Source: Actinomycetes bacterium (GTDB lineage Bacteria > Actinomycetota > Actinomycetes > Actinomycetales > Cellulomonadaceae). From it: DNA of 6,246 nt. Numbering within the stretch: position 1 is the first letter of the stretch; every line of letters begins with the position of its first letter. Below the pieces are notes generated by a model. That model had not been told where the DNA came from. It was given only the letters and a program-made list of their open reading frames with translations, and did not search any database. Position numbers and translations under genes: made by a program. Positions 1-6,246 of this stretch are shown here, in pieces. The stretch lies in NCBI GenBank assembly GCA_023460255.1, contig JAEWQZ010000154.1:1-6246 (forward strand), read 5' to 3'.

Positions 1-1
1 G

Positions 2-3000
2 CCCGCGACGGCGCCGTACGCGGAGACGCCGGCCTCGCGCCTGCAGTGGCCGGACGCCCCGCCGGAGCCCGTCGTCGAGCGCCTGCGCGGGCCCGCGGCA
101 CGCGTCGTGACGAACATGACGGCGAGCCTGGCGATCCCGACGGCGACCTCCGTCCGCGCCGTCCCGGCCAAGCTCATGGTCGACAACCGCATCGTCATCA
201 ACAACCACCTCGCGCGCGGGCGCGGGGGCAAGGTGTCCTTCACGCACCTCATCGGCTACGCGGTGGTCGAGGCGCTGGCCGACGTGCCCGTGATGAACTC
301 CGGCTACGCGGAGGAGGACGGCAAGCCCGCCGTCGTGCACCACGGCCAGGTGAACCTCGGACTGGCCATCGACCTGGCCAAGCCCGACGGCAGCCGCCAG
401 CTCCTCGTGCCGAACATCAAGAACGCCGGGGCCCTGGACTTCGGCCAGTTCGTCGCCGCGTACGAGGACGTCGTCCGGCGGGCCCGCGCGGGCAAGCTCA
501 CCGTCGAGGACTTCGCGGACACCACGATCAGCCTGACCAACCCGGGCACCATCGGCACCGTGCACTCCGTGCCCCGGCTCATGCCGGGGCAGGGCACGAT
601 CGTCGGCGTCGGCGCGATGGACTACCCGGCCGAGTTCCAGGGCGCGTCGGAGGAGCAGCTGGGCAGGATGGGCGTGTCCAAGGTCCTCACGCTCACGTCG
701 ACCTACGACCACCGGATCATCCAGGGCGCCCAGTCCGGGGAGTTCCTGCGGGTCGTCGGGGCCAAGCTGCTCGGCGAGGGCGGCTTCTACGACCGCGTGT
801 TCACGGCGATCCGGGTGCCGTACGAGCCGGTCCGCTGGGTGCGGGACAACACGGTCGACCGGGACACCGAGCTCGCCAAGCCCGCGCGGATCGCCGAGCT
901 CATCCACGCCTACCGGTCGCGCGGCCACCTGATGGCCGAGACCGACCCCCTGGCCTACCGCCAGCGCAAGCACCCCGACCTCGACATCCAGAACCACGGG
1001 CTGACCCTGTGGGACCTCGACCGGGAGTTCCCGACGGCCGGCTTCACCGGCAAGCCCAGGGCGACTCTCCGCGAGATCCTGGGCCTGCTGCGCGACTCGT
1101 ACTGCCGCACCGTCGGCGTGGAGTACATGCACCTGCAGGACCCCCGGCAGCGCCGCTGGCTCCAGGAGCGCCTGGAGTCGGGCTACGCCCGGACGCCCCG
1201 CGAGGACCAGCTGCGCGTCCTGCGCCGCCTCAACGCCGCCGAGGCCTTCGAGACGTTCCTCCAGACGAAGTTCGTCGGGCAGAAGCGGTTCTCGCTGGAG
1301 GGCGGGGAGTCCCTCATCCCCCTGCTCGACGCGGTGCTCTCGCGGGCCGCCGAGAGCGGGCTGGACGAGGTCTGCATCGGCATGTCCCACCGCGGCCGGC
1401 TGAACGTGCTCACCAACCTCGCCGGGAAGAGCTACGCCCAGGTCTTCGCCGAGTTCGAGGGCAACCAGGACCCGCGCAGCGTGCAGGGCTCCGGCGACGT
1501 GAAGTACCACCTGGGCACGGAGGGCGAGTTCACCGCAGAGTCCGGGGCGACCACGCGCGTGTACCTCGCGGCGAACCCCTCGCACCTGGAGGCCGTCGAC
1601 CCGGTGCTCGAGGGCATCGTGCGGGCCAAGCAGGACCGCATCGACCTGGGCGGCGACGGCTTCTCGGTCCTGCCGATCCTCATCCACGGCGACGCGGCCT
1701 TCGCCGGCCAGGGCGTCGTCGTCGAGACGCTCAACCTCTCCCAGCTGCGCGGGTACCGCACCGGCGGCACGGTGCACGTCATCGTGAACAACCAGGTCGG
1801 CTTCACCACGGGCCCGGCGTCGTCCCGCTCGACGTACTACTGCACGGACGTCGCCAAGGGGCTCCAGGTGCCGATCTTCCACGTCAACGGGGACGACCCC
1901 GAGGCGTGCGTGCGGGTCGCCGACCTCGCGTTCGAGTTCCGCGAGCAGTTCGACCGTGACGTCATCATCGACATGGTCTGCTACCGCCGCCGCGGTCACA
2001 ACGAGGGCGACGACCCGTCGATGACGCAGCCGCTCATGTACAACCTCATCGAGGCCAAGCGGAGCGCGCGCAAGCTGTACACCGAGGCGCTCGTCAGCCG
2101 CGGGGACATCTCCGTGGAGGAGGCGTCGCAGGCGCTCCAGGACTACCAGGCCCAGCTCGAGCGGGTCTTCGCCGAGTCCAAGGAGGGCACGCACCGGGCG
2201 AGCCCGGCCGGCGAGCCCGTGGCCGGCCTGGAGAAGCCGGAGTCGCAGCTGGAGGACGCCGGCACGATGGTCGGCTGGCGCACCGCCGTCGAGCCGGAGG
2301 TGCTGCACCGCATCGGCCGGGCGCACGTGCGGCCACCGGACGACTTCTCCGTGCACCCCAAGCTCGCCCAGCTGCTGGCCAAGCGTGAGGAGATGTCCCG
2401 CGTGGGCCCGGTGGACTGGGGCTACGGGGAGATCCTCGCCTTCGGCTCGCTGCTCATGGAGGGCACGCCCGTGCGGCTCGCCGGGCAGGACTCGCGGCGC
2501 GGCACGTTCGTCCAGCGGCACGCGGTGCTGCACGACAGGACCACCGGCGCGGAGTGGACCCCGCTGCTCTACCTGTCCAGCGACCAGGCGAAGTTCTGGG
2601 TGTACGACTCCTCGCTGTCGGAGTTCGCCGCGATGGGCTTCGAGTACGGCTACTCCGTCGAGCGCCCGGACGCCCTCGTGCTCTGGGAGGCCCAGTTCGG
2701 GGACTTCGCCAACGGCGCCCAGACGATCGTCGACGAGTTCGTCTCCTCCGCCGAGCAGAAGTGGGGCCAGCGGTCGTCGGTCGTCCTGCTCCTCCCCCAC
2801 GGGTTCGAGGGCCAGGGGCCCGACCACTCGTCGGCACGCATCGAGCGGTACCTGCAGCTGTGCGCCGAGGACAACATGACGGTGGCGGTGCCCAGCACCC
2901 CGGCGTCCTACTTCCACCTGCTGCGGCGCCAGGCCTACGCGCGGCCCCGGCGCCCGCTCGTCGTCGCCACGCCGAAGTCCCTGCTGCGCCTGAAGGCCGC

Positions 3001-3430
3001 GACGTCACCCGTCGAGGACTTCACGCAGGGCTCGTTCCGCCCGGTGCTGCCCGACGAGCACCTGCCGTCCGACGCACCCGTCGACCGCGTCCTGCTGTGC
3101 GCCGGCAAGGTCTACTACGACCTGCTCGCGCACCGGGCCCGTACCGGCGAGGCACGGACGGCCATCGTCCGGCTCGAGCAGCTCCACCCGTTCGACACGG
3201 ACGGCCTCACCGCCGCCCTCGCCCCCTACGGTGACGCCGAGCTCGTCTGGGTCCAGGAGGAGCCCGCCAACCAGGGCGGCTGGACGTTCGTGTCCCAGGC
3301 CATCCGGGAGCGGCTCGGCCGTCCGGTCCGCCGGGTGTCCCGGGCGGCTGCGGCCTCACCCGCGACCGGCTCGAGCAAGACCCACCTGGCCGAGCAGGAC
3401 GCACTGGTCGCGGAGGCCTTCGCACGCTGA
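2..3430 (+). CDS. kgd: Multifunctional 2-oxoglutarate decarboxylase/dehydrogenase E1 with fused E2-like domain (Kgd/OdhA), 5'-partial
   Basis: This enzyme decarboxylates 2-oxoglutarate with thiamine diphosphate (ThDP) in the TCA cycle and passes the succinyl group towards lipoyl-E2. In actinobacteria the E1 is fused behind an E2-like acyltransferase domain. The frame is open from the left edge, so 1142 residues are visible. Known homologues are about 1200-1250 residues, so roughly 80-110 N-terminal residues are missing. The GTG at 107 is internal, because family-like sequence precedes it. Numbering visible residues, the E2-like domain spans about 25-260 and ends near YDHRIIQGAQSG (235-246). 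It has Gln where classical acyltransferases have the DHRxxDG Asp; I recall the same Gln in mycobacterial Kgd. The E1 part shows GMSHRGRLNV (460-469), the ThDP/Mg stretch HGDAAFAGQG (562-571) to NNQVGFTT (596-603), RRRGHNEGDDPSM (662-674), GQDSRRGTF with RHAV (828-842), and EGQGPDHSSAR (936-946). The C-terminal domain ends near EEPANQGG (1086-1093) and SSKTH. TPKSLLR (990-996) corresponds, from memory, to the region holding an acetyl-CoA-binding Arg in mycobacterial Kgd. GarA-type FHA inhibition is known in the family but not testable here. No frameshift is seen. Confidence 0.97.
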   Translation, partial: PATAPYAETPASRLQWPDAPPEPVVERLRGPAARVVTNMTASLAIPTATSVRAVPAKLMVDNRIVINNHLARGRGGKVSFTHLIGYAVVEALADVPVMNSGYAEEDGKPAVVHHGQVNLGLAIDLAKPDGSRQLLVPNIKNAGALDFGQFVAAYEDVVRRARAGKLTVEDFADTTISLTNPGTIGTVHSVPRLMPGQGTIVGVGAMDYPAEFQGASEEQLGRMGVSKVLTLTSTYDHRIIQGAQSGEFLRVVGAKLLGEGGFYDRVFTAIRVPYEPVRWVRDNTVDRDTELAKPARIAELIHAYRSRGHLMAETDPLAYRQRKHPDLDIQNHGLTLWDLDREFPTAGFTGKPRATLREILGLLRDSYCRTVGVEYMHLQDPRQRRWLQERLESGYARTPREDQLRVLRRLNAAEAFETFLQTKFVGQKRFSLEGGESLIPLLDAVLSRAAESGLDEVCIGMSHRGRLNVLTNLAGKSYAQVFAEFEGNQDPRSVQGSGDVKYHLGTEGEFTAESGATTRVYLAANPSHLEAVDPVLEGIVRAKQDRIDLGGDGFSVLPILIHGDAAFAGQGVVVETLNLSQLRGYRTGGTVHVIVNNQVGFTTGPASSRSTYYCTDVAKGLQVPIFHVNGDDPEACVRVADLAFEFREQFDRDVIIDMVCYRRRGHNEGDDPSMTQPLMYNLIEAKRSARKLYTEALVSRGDISVEEASQALQDYQAQLERVFAESKEGTHRASPAGEPVAGLEKPESQLEDAGTMVGWRTAVEPEVLHRIGRAHVRPPDDFSVHPKLAQLLAKREEMSRVGPVDWGYGEILAFGSLLMEGTPVRLAGQDSRRGTFVQRHAVLHDRTTGAEWTPLLYLSSDQAKFWVYDSSLSEFAAMGFEYGYSVERPDALVLWEAQFGDFANGAQTIVDEFVSSAEQKWGQRSSVVLLLPHGFEGQGPDHSSARIERYLQLCAEDNMTVAVPSTPASYFHLLRRQAYARPRRPLVVATPKSLLRLKAATSPVEDFTQGSFRPVLPDEHLPSDAPVDRVLLCAGKVYYDLLAHRARTGEARTAIVRLEQLHPFDTDGLTAALAPYGDAELVWVQEEPANQGGWTFVSQAIRERLGRPVRRVSRAAAASPATGSSKTHLAEQDALVAEAFAR

Positions 3431-3439
3431 CGGGGCTGC

Positions 3440-3470
3440 GGCCCGCGCGTCGATCCCGCGCGCGTCGGCC
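3440..3470 (+). terminator. GC-rich hairpin downstream of kgd, weak terminator candidate
   Basis: Ten bases after the kgd stop, GGCC plus CGCGCG (3440-3449) can pair with CGCGCG (3459-3464) and GGCC (3467-3470) across a 9-nt loop. The TC at 3465-3466 is left as a bulge. No T-run follows, so this is not a classical intrinsic terminator. In DNA this GC-rich such pairing also arises by chance. It may attenuate readthrough from kgd into the next gene 79 nt downstream, or it may do nothing. Confidence 0.25.
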
Positions 3471-3499
3471 CGGGTCGGCCACACTGCACGTGGACCCCG

Positions 3500-3507
3500 G
3501 GAGGTGA
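3500..3507 (+). promoter_or_regulatory. Strong Shine-Dalgarno site that sets the start of the SGNH-like gene
   Basis: GGAGGTGA matches eight consecutive bases of the anti-Shine-Dalgarno complement. Three in-frame GTG codons follow or overlap it: 3504, 3510 and 3516. The GTG at 3504 lies inside the site and is unsuitable. The GTG at 3510 has 5 nt after the GGAGG core, a good spacing. The GTG at 3516 has 11 nt, which is long but possible. The start was therefore set at 3510. I could not identify a convincing -10/-35 promoter in the 79-nt gap, so readthrough from kgd may supply transcription. Confidence 0.75.
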
Positions 3508-3509
3508 GC

Positions 3510-4124
3510 GTGACGGTGCAGGCACGGCGCATCTGCGTCGTCGGCGACGAGCTGGTGGCCGGTGTCGGCGACCCCAAGGCGCTCGGCTGGCTCGGCCGCG
3601 TGACCGCACGCACCCCACGCACCCCGCTCGAGCCGCCGCCCGCCGTCCTCGCGCTGCCCGTCCCGGGCGAGACGACGGCCGGGCTCGCCGCACGCTGGGA
3701 GGCCGAGGTGATGCTCCGGCTCGGCCCGGACCCGGTGCCGGGCGCCAACCACCTCGTCGTCGCCCTGGGCCGCGCCGACCTCGCCGCGGGGATCTCGCTG
3801 GCCCGCAGCCGGCTGAACCTGGCCAACCTGCTGGACACGGCCGAGTCCCGGCGGCTGAGCACGTTCGTCGTCGGGCCGCCGCCCGGCGCGCACGACGACC
3901 CGGACCGGCAGGCCGAGCTCTCGGCCGCCTTCGCGGACGTCACGACGCGTCGCCGCGTGCCCTACGTCGAGACGTACGCCCCCCTCGCCCGGCACGAGCA
4001 GTGGCTCGCGGACCTCGCCGGCGGCGACGGCGTCGTGCCCGGTCAGGCCGGCTACGGGTTGATGGCCTGGCTGGTGCTCCACTCAGGCTGGAACCGCTGG
4101 CTCGGGCTGCCCGAGGACGCCTGA
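3510..4124 (+). CDS. SGNH/GDSL-hydrolase-like protein, apparent loss of catalytic residues
   Basis: This is a 204-residue protein with the order and spacing of SGNH/GDSL esterases. It has no signal peptide or membrane segment, so it is probably cytoplasmic. It opens with a beta strand, RRICVVGDELVAGVGDP (residues 6-22), the block I position normally read as GDSxxxG; here Glu14 replaces the nucleophilic Ser. Block II is visible as PGET (52-55), keeping Gly53. Block III, normally GxND, reads GRAD (87-90), so the oxyanion Asn is Ala89. Block V, normally DGxHP, reads DGVVP (173-177), which keeps Asp173 but has Val176 in place of His. The GY shortly after block V is retained. By this reading Ser, Asn and His are all changed, so ordinary esterase chemistry is unlikely and a binding or regulatory role is possible (inference). 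It lies 79 nt downstream of kgd on the same strand, behind a strong Shine-Dalgarno. Its last 24 codons overlap the convergent c-di-GMP gene. The fold call is fairly secure; the function is unknown. Confidence 0.85.
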   Translation: MTVQARRICVVGDELVAGVGDPKALGWLGRVTARTPRTPLEPPPAVLALPVPGETTAGLAARWEAEVMLRLGPDPVPGANHLVVALGRADLAAGISLARSRLNLANLLDTAESRRLSTFVVGPPPGAHDDPDRQAELSAAFADVTTRRRVPYVETYAPLARHEQWLADLAGGDGVVPGQAGYGLMAWLVLHSGWNRWLGLPEDA

Positions 4125-6246
4125 GCGACGACGGGCAGCCCCACCGTCGCCCGGAGCAGCTCCCACAGCGTCTCCGCGTCGACCGGCCGCGAGAACAGGT
4201 AGCCCTGGCCCAGCGCGCACGCGCTGTCCCGCATGACGTCCCACTGGTCGGAACGCTCGATGCCCTCAGCGACCGTGGACAGGTGCAGGGTGCGGCCCAG
4301 CTCGACGATCGCCCGCGCCAGCTGAGCGGCCTCCAGGTCGACGGCGACGTCGTCGACGAACGCCTTGTCGATCTTCAGGATGTCCACGGGGAACCCGCGC
4401 AGGTAGGTCAGCGAGGAGTACCCGGTGCCGAAGTCGTCCACCGCGAGCCCGACGCCGAGGGCCTTGAGCTCGGTGAGGCGGGCCACCGCCAGCTCACGGT
4501 CCTTCATGAGGATGGACTCCGTGATCTCCAGCACGAGCGCGTCGGCCGGCAGCCCGGTCTCGGCGAGGATCTCCCCCACGCGCGCGGCGAAGCCGGGCTC
4601 CTGGATCTGCCGGCCGGAGAGGTTGACGGCGACGGCGGGGGCCCGTCCGGCGGGCAGCGCGTCGTGCCACGCCCGCGCCTGTCGGCACGCCTCGCGGAGC
4701 ACCCACTCACCGAGCGGGAGGATGACTCCGATCTCCTCGGCGACCGGGATGAACGCCAGCGGCGGCACCCAGCCGTGACCGGGACGCGCCCAGCGCAGGA
4801 GGGCCTCCACGCAGACGACGTCCTCGGTGACGAGGTCGACGATCGGCTGGTAGTGCAGGCAGAGCTCCTCGCGGCCGAGGGCGTTGCGCAGGTCGTGCTC
4901 CATCTCCACGCGGCGCTCGAACCTCTCGCGCATCTCCTGGTCGAACACGACCGCGCGGCCGGCCCCGTTCTGCTTCGCCTCGTACATCGCGACGTCCGCG
5001 TCGCGTACGAGGGCCTCGCCGTCGATCGACCCCGGACTCGCCGTGACGATCCCGACGCTCGCGTCGACGAAGACCTCGCGACCCTCGACGGTCACCGCCT
5101 GACGGATGTCCGCGCCGATCCGGTCGGCGATCGCCACCACGCCCTCGACGTCGTCGACGGCCTCCAGCAGGACCGCGAACTCGTCGCCGCCGAACCGGGC
5201 CGCCGAGTCCGCGCCCCGCAGGCGGTCGCGGATCCGCGCGCCCACCTCGACGAGCAGCGCGTCCCCCGCGGCGTGCCCGAGCGTGTCGTTGACCATCTTG
5301 AACCGGTCGAGGTCGATGAACAGGACGGCGACGAGCGGTCCGGGTGACGCGCCGAGCGCCTCCTCCAGTCGCTGCATGAAGAGCCGCCGGCTGGCCAGGC
5401 CCGTCACCGGGTCGTGGTTGGCCCGGTCCATCTCCGCGAGCGTCAGCGCGTCGGTCAGTGCGAGGCTGACCTGCTCCGCGAACGCCTCGAGCACCGCCTG
5501 GTCCTCCGTGCCGTACGCCCGGTCGGGGGCCGACGACGCCACGACGAGCGCACCGGCCGGGCGGCTGCCCTCGTGCACGGGCGCGGCGAGCGCCGTGGCG
5601 GGCCGGGCGCCGGGCCATGCGTTCCGGTCCTGCCCCAGCACCGGTCCGCGGGCCAGGACCACCCGGTCCGCGGCGATCGCCGCCCACGTCGGGTCGGTCG
5701 ACGACGGGCGCGACCGGCGCACGGCGGCCTCGACCTCCGGGGGCATCCCGCGCGAGGTCACGTGCACGAACCGGTGGGTCTCGTTGCGGTCGACGAGGCA
5801 GATCGCCGCGACGTCGTCGCCGAGGAGGCCGCGCGCGCCGTCCACGATGATGCCGAGCACCTCGTCGAGCGGGGCGCGCCGCGTGATCGCCCGCTGCACG
5901 CCGACGAGCTGCTCGAGCAGCTGGTGGCGCACCCGCAGCGACTCCAGCAGACGCCTGTTCTCGGCGGCCTGGGAGTCCGAGAGCGCCCGCATCGCGCGCT
6001 CTGTCTCGACGGTGCGCAGCGAGAGCAGGGCGACGTGGAACGCGCGCGCCATGCCGCGCAGGAGGTGCACCTCCTGGGTGGAGAACTCGTTGGTGTACGA
6101 GCGGGCCACCACGAGGTGCCCGTCGGACGCCTCCCGCAGCGGCGCCGCCATCGCCGCGCAGCCGCCGACGCCGGGCACCTGGAGCTCCGTGGTCCGGCGC
6201 CGCGCGACGGCGAGCAGCGCCTCCGTCGCCGGCTGGTCCTCCGGGA
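4052..6246 (-). CDS. GAF-GGDEF-EAL bifunctional diguanylate cyclase/c-di-GMP phosphodiesterase, 5'-partial
   Basis: The protein is predicted to make c-di-GMP from two GTP with its GGDEF domain and to hydrolyse c-di-GMP to pGpG with its EAL domain. The 730 visible residues have no stop up to the right edge; the GTG at 6178 is probably internal because a GAF-like sequence continues upstream. Numbering visible residues, 1-75 are the end of a first GAF-like domain. Residues 77-115 are a charged helical linker, probably a signalling coiled coil. Residues 120-265 are a second GAF domain. The GGDEF domain starts at DPVTGL (278-283), has metal and substrate residues in FIDLDRFKMVND (309-320), an intact RxxD inhibitory I-site (RGAD, 343-346) and canonical GGDEF (352-356). 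The EAL domain has EAL (480-482), NLS (541-543), EITES (573-577), DDFGTGYSSL (603-612), KID (624-626), EGIE (660-663) and GQGY (679-682), so all catalytic positions I can recognise are kept. No membrane segment is visible, so a cytosolic sensor is likely; the GAF ligand is unknown. The last 24 residues and TAG stop overlap the SGNH-like gene. Confidence 0.95.
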   Translation of the reverse strand, partial: PEDQPATEALLAVARRRTTELQVPGVGGCAAMAAPLREASDGHLVVARSYTNEFSTQEVHLLRGMARAFHVALLSLRTVETERAMRALSDSQAAENRRLLESLRVRHQLLEQLVGVQRAITRRAPLDEVLGIIVDGARGLLGDDVAAICLVDRNETHRFVHVTSRGMPPEVEAAVRRSRPSSTDPTWAAIAADRVVLARGPVLGQDRNAWPGARPATALAAPVHEGSRPAGALVVASSAPDRAYGTEDQAVLEAFAEQVSLALTDALTLAEMDRANHDPVTGLASRRLFMQRLEEALGASPGPLVAVLFIDLDRFKMVNDTLGHAAGDALLVEVGARIRDRLRGADSAARFGGDEFAVLLEAVDDVEGVVAIADRIGADIRQAVTVEGREVFVDASVGIVTASPGSIDGEALVRDADVAMYEAKQNGAGRAVVFDQEMRERFERRVEMEHDLRNALGREELCLHYQPIVDLVTEDVVCVEALLRWARPGHGWVPPLAFIPVAEEIGVILPLGEWVLREACRQARAWHDALPAGRAPAVAVNLSGRQIQEPGFAARVGEILAETGLPADALVLEITESILMKDRELAVARLTELKALGVGLAVDDFGTGYSSLTYLRGFPVDILKIDKAFVDDVAVDLEAAQLARAIVELGRTLHLSTVAEGIERSDQWDVMRDSACALGQGYLFSRPVDAETLWELLRATVGLPVVAQASSGSPSQRFQPEWSTSQAINP
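4104..4141. repeat. Perfect 10-bp inverted repeat in the convergent gene overlap
   Basis: GGGCTGCCCG (4104-4113) is the exact reverse complement of CGGGCAGCCC (4132-4141), separated by an 18-nt loop that contains the TGA stop of the SGNH-like gene (4122-4124). A smaller competing hairpin, CTCGGG-CTG-CCCGAG (4101-4115), shares the left arm. Because the repeat is symmetrical it can fold in transcripts of either strand, so it is a candidate bidirectional terminator between convergent genes. Against this, neither side has a T-run, and for the minus-strand gene it lies inside the coding region, 50 bp before that gene's stop. Confidence 0.5.

Noticed and set aside
107..109. GTG as the true start of kgd
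   Set aside because: The frame stays open to the left edge, and the 35 upstream codons contain sequence that matches the normal lead-in to the Kgd E2-like domain. The gene simply starts outside the window.
46..1959. 637-codon open frame on the plus strand overlapping kgd
   Set aside because: It is an Arg/Pro/Gly-rich out-of-frame translation of kgd with no recognisable domain. Long shadow frames are expected at this GC content.
3485..3494. TGCACGTGGA, a CACGTG-containing short palindrome as an operator
   Set aside because: A 6-bp palindrome is expected by chance at this base composition, and no second copy or adjacent promoter element supports it.
3231..3509. Upstream in-frame extension of the SGNH-like gene into kgd
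   Set aside because: The extension overlaps the conserved C-terminal end of kgd in another frame and lacks family sequence. A strong Shine-Dalgarno at 3500-3507 places the start at 3510.
3207..4082. 291-codon open frame on the minus strand across the end of kgd and the SGNH-like gene
   Set aside because: It runs antisense to two recognisable coding regions, has biased composition and lacks any family motif.
4001..5347. 448-codon open frame on the plus strand antisense to the GGDEF-EAL gene
   Set aside because: The minus strand encodes conserved GGDEF and EAL motifs through this region. The plus-strand product is Arg/Asp/Val-rich with no domain, typical of an antisense shadow in GC-rich coding DNA.
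6176..6178. GTG as the true start of the GAF-GGDEF-EAL gene
   Set aside because: The same frame continues without a stop for 22 more codons to the right edge with plausible GAF-domain sequence, so this Val codon is probably internal.

Overview
The window is very GC-rich DNA, with third codon positions almost always G or C and several GTG starts. It carries an E2-E1 fused 2-oxoglutarate dehydrogenase of the actinobacterial Kgd/OdhA type. Together these point to a high-GC actinobacterium. The gene content resembles Micrococcales (Cellulomonas-like), but that placement is from memory of similar loci and not proven by the sequence. No mobile element, tRNA, rRNA or CRISPR array is visible.

Layout: (1) 2-3430, plus strand: a 5'-truncated kgd covering the E2-like acyltransferase domain and the whole ThDP-dependent E1 portion. 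(2) 3431-3509: a 79-nt gap with a GC-rich hairpin and a near-perfect Shine-Dalgarno. (3) 3510-4124, plus strand: a small 204-residue protein with the SGNH/GDSL-hydrolase layout, in which the residues at the nucleophile, oxyanion Asn and catalytic His positions all appear substituted. (4) 4052-6246, minus strand: a large cytoplasmic GAF-GAF-GGDEF-EAL protein whose N-terminus runs off the right edge. Its GGDEF, I-site and EAL motifs are all intact.

The SGNH-like gene and the c-di-GMP gene converge, and their coding regions overlap tail to tail by 73 bp. A perfect 10-bp inverted repeat lies in and beside that overlap.

Functionally, the window pairs a central-metabolism enzyme (TCA cycle, 2-oxoglutarate node) with a cyclic-di-GMP signalling enzyme and a probable pseudo-hydrolase. 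Only kgd and the SGNH-like gene are co-directional. Nothing in the sequence shows that the three work in one pathway. I see no clear new multi-gene system. The two observations most worth following are the apparently catalytically dead SGNH-fold protein and the convergent overlap with its inverted repeat.
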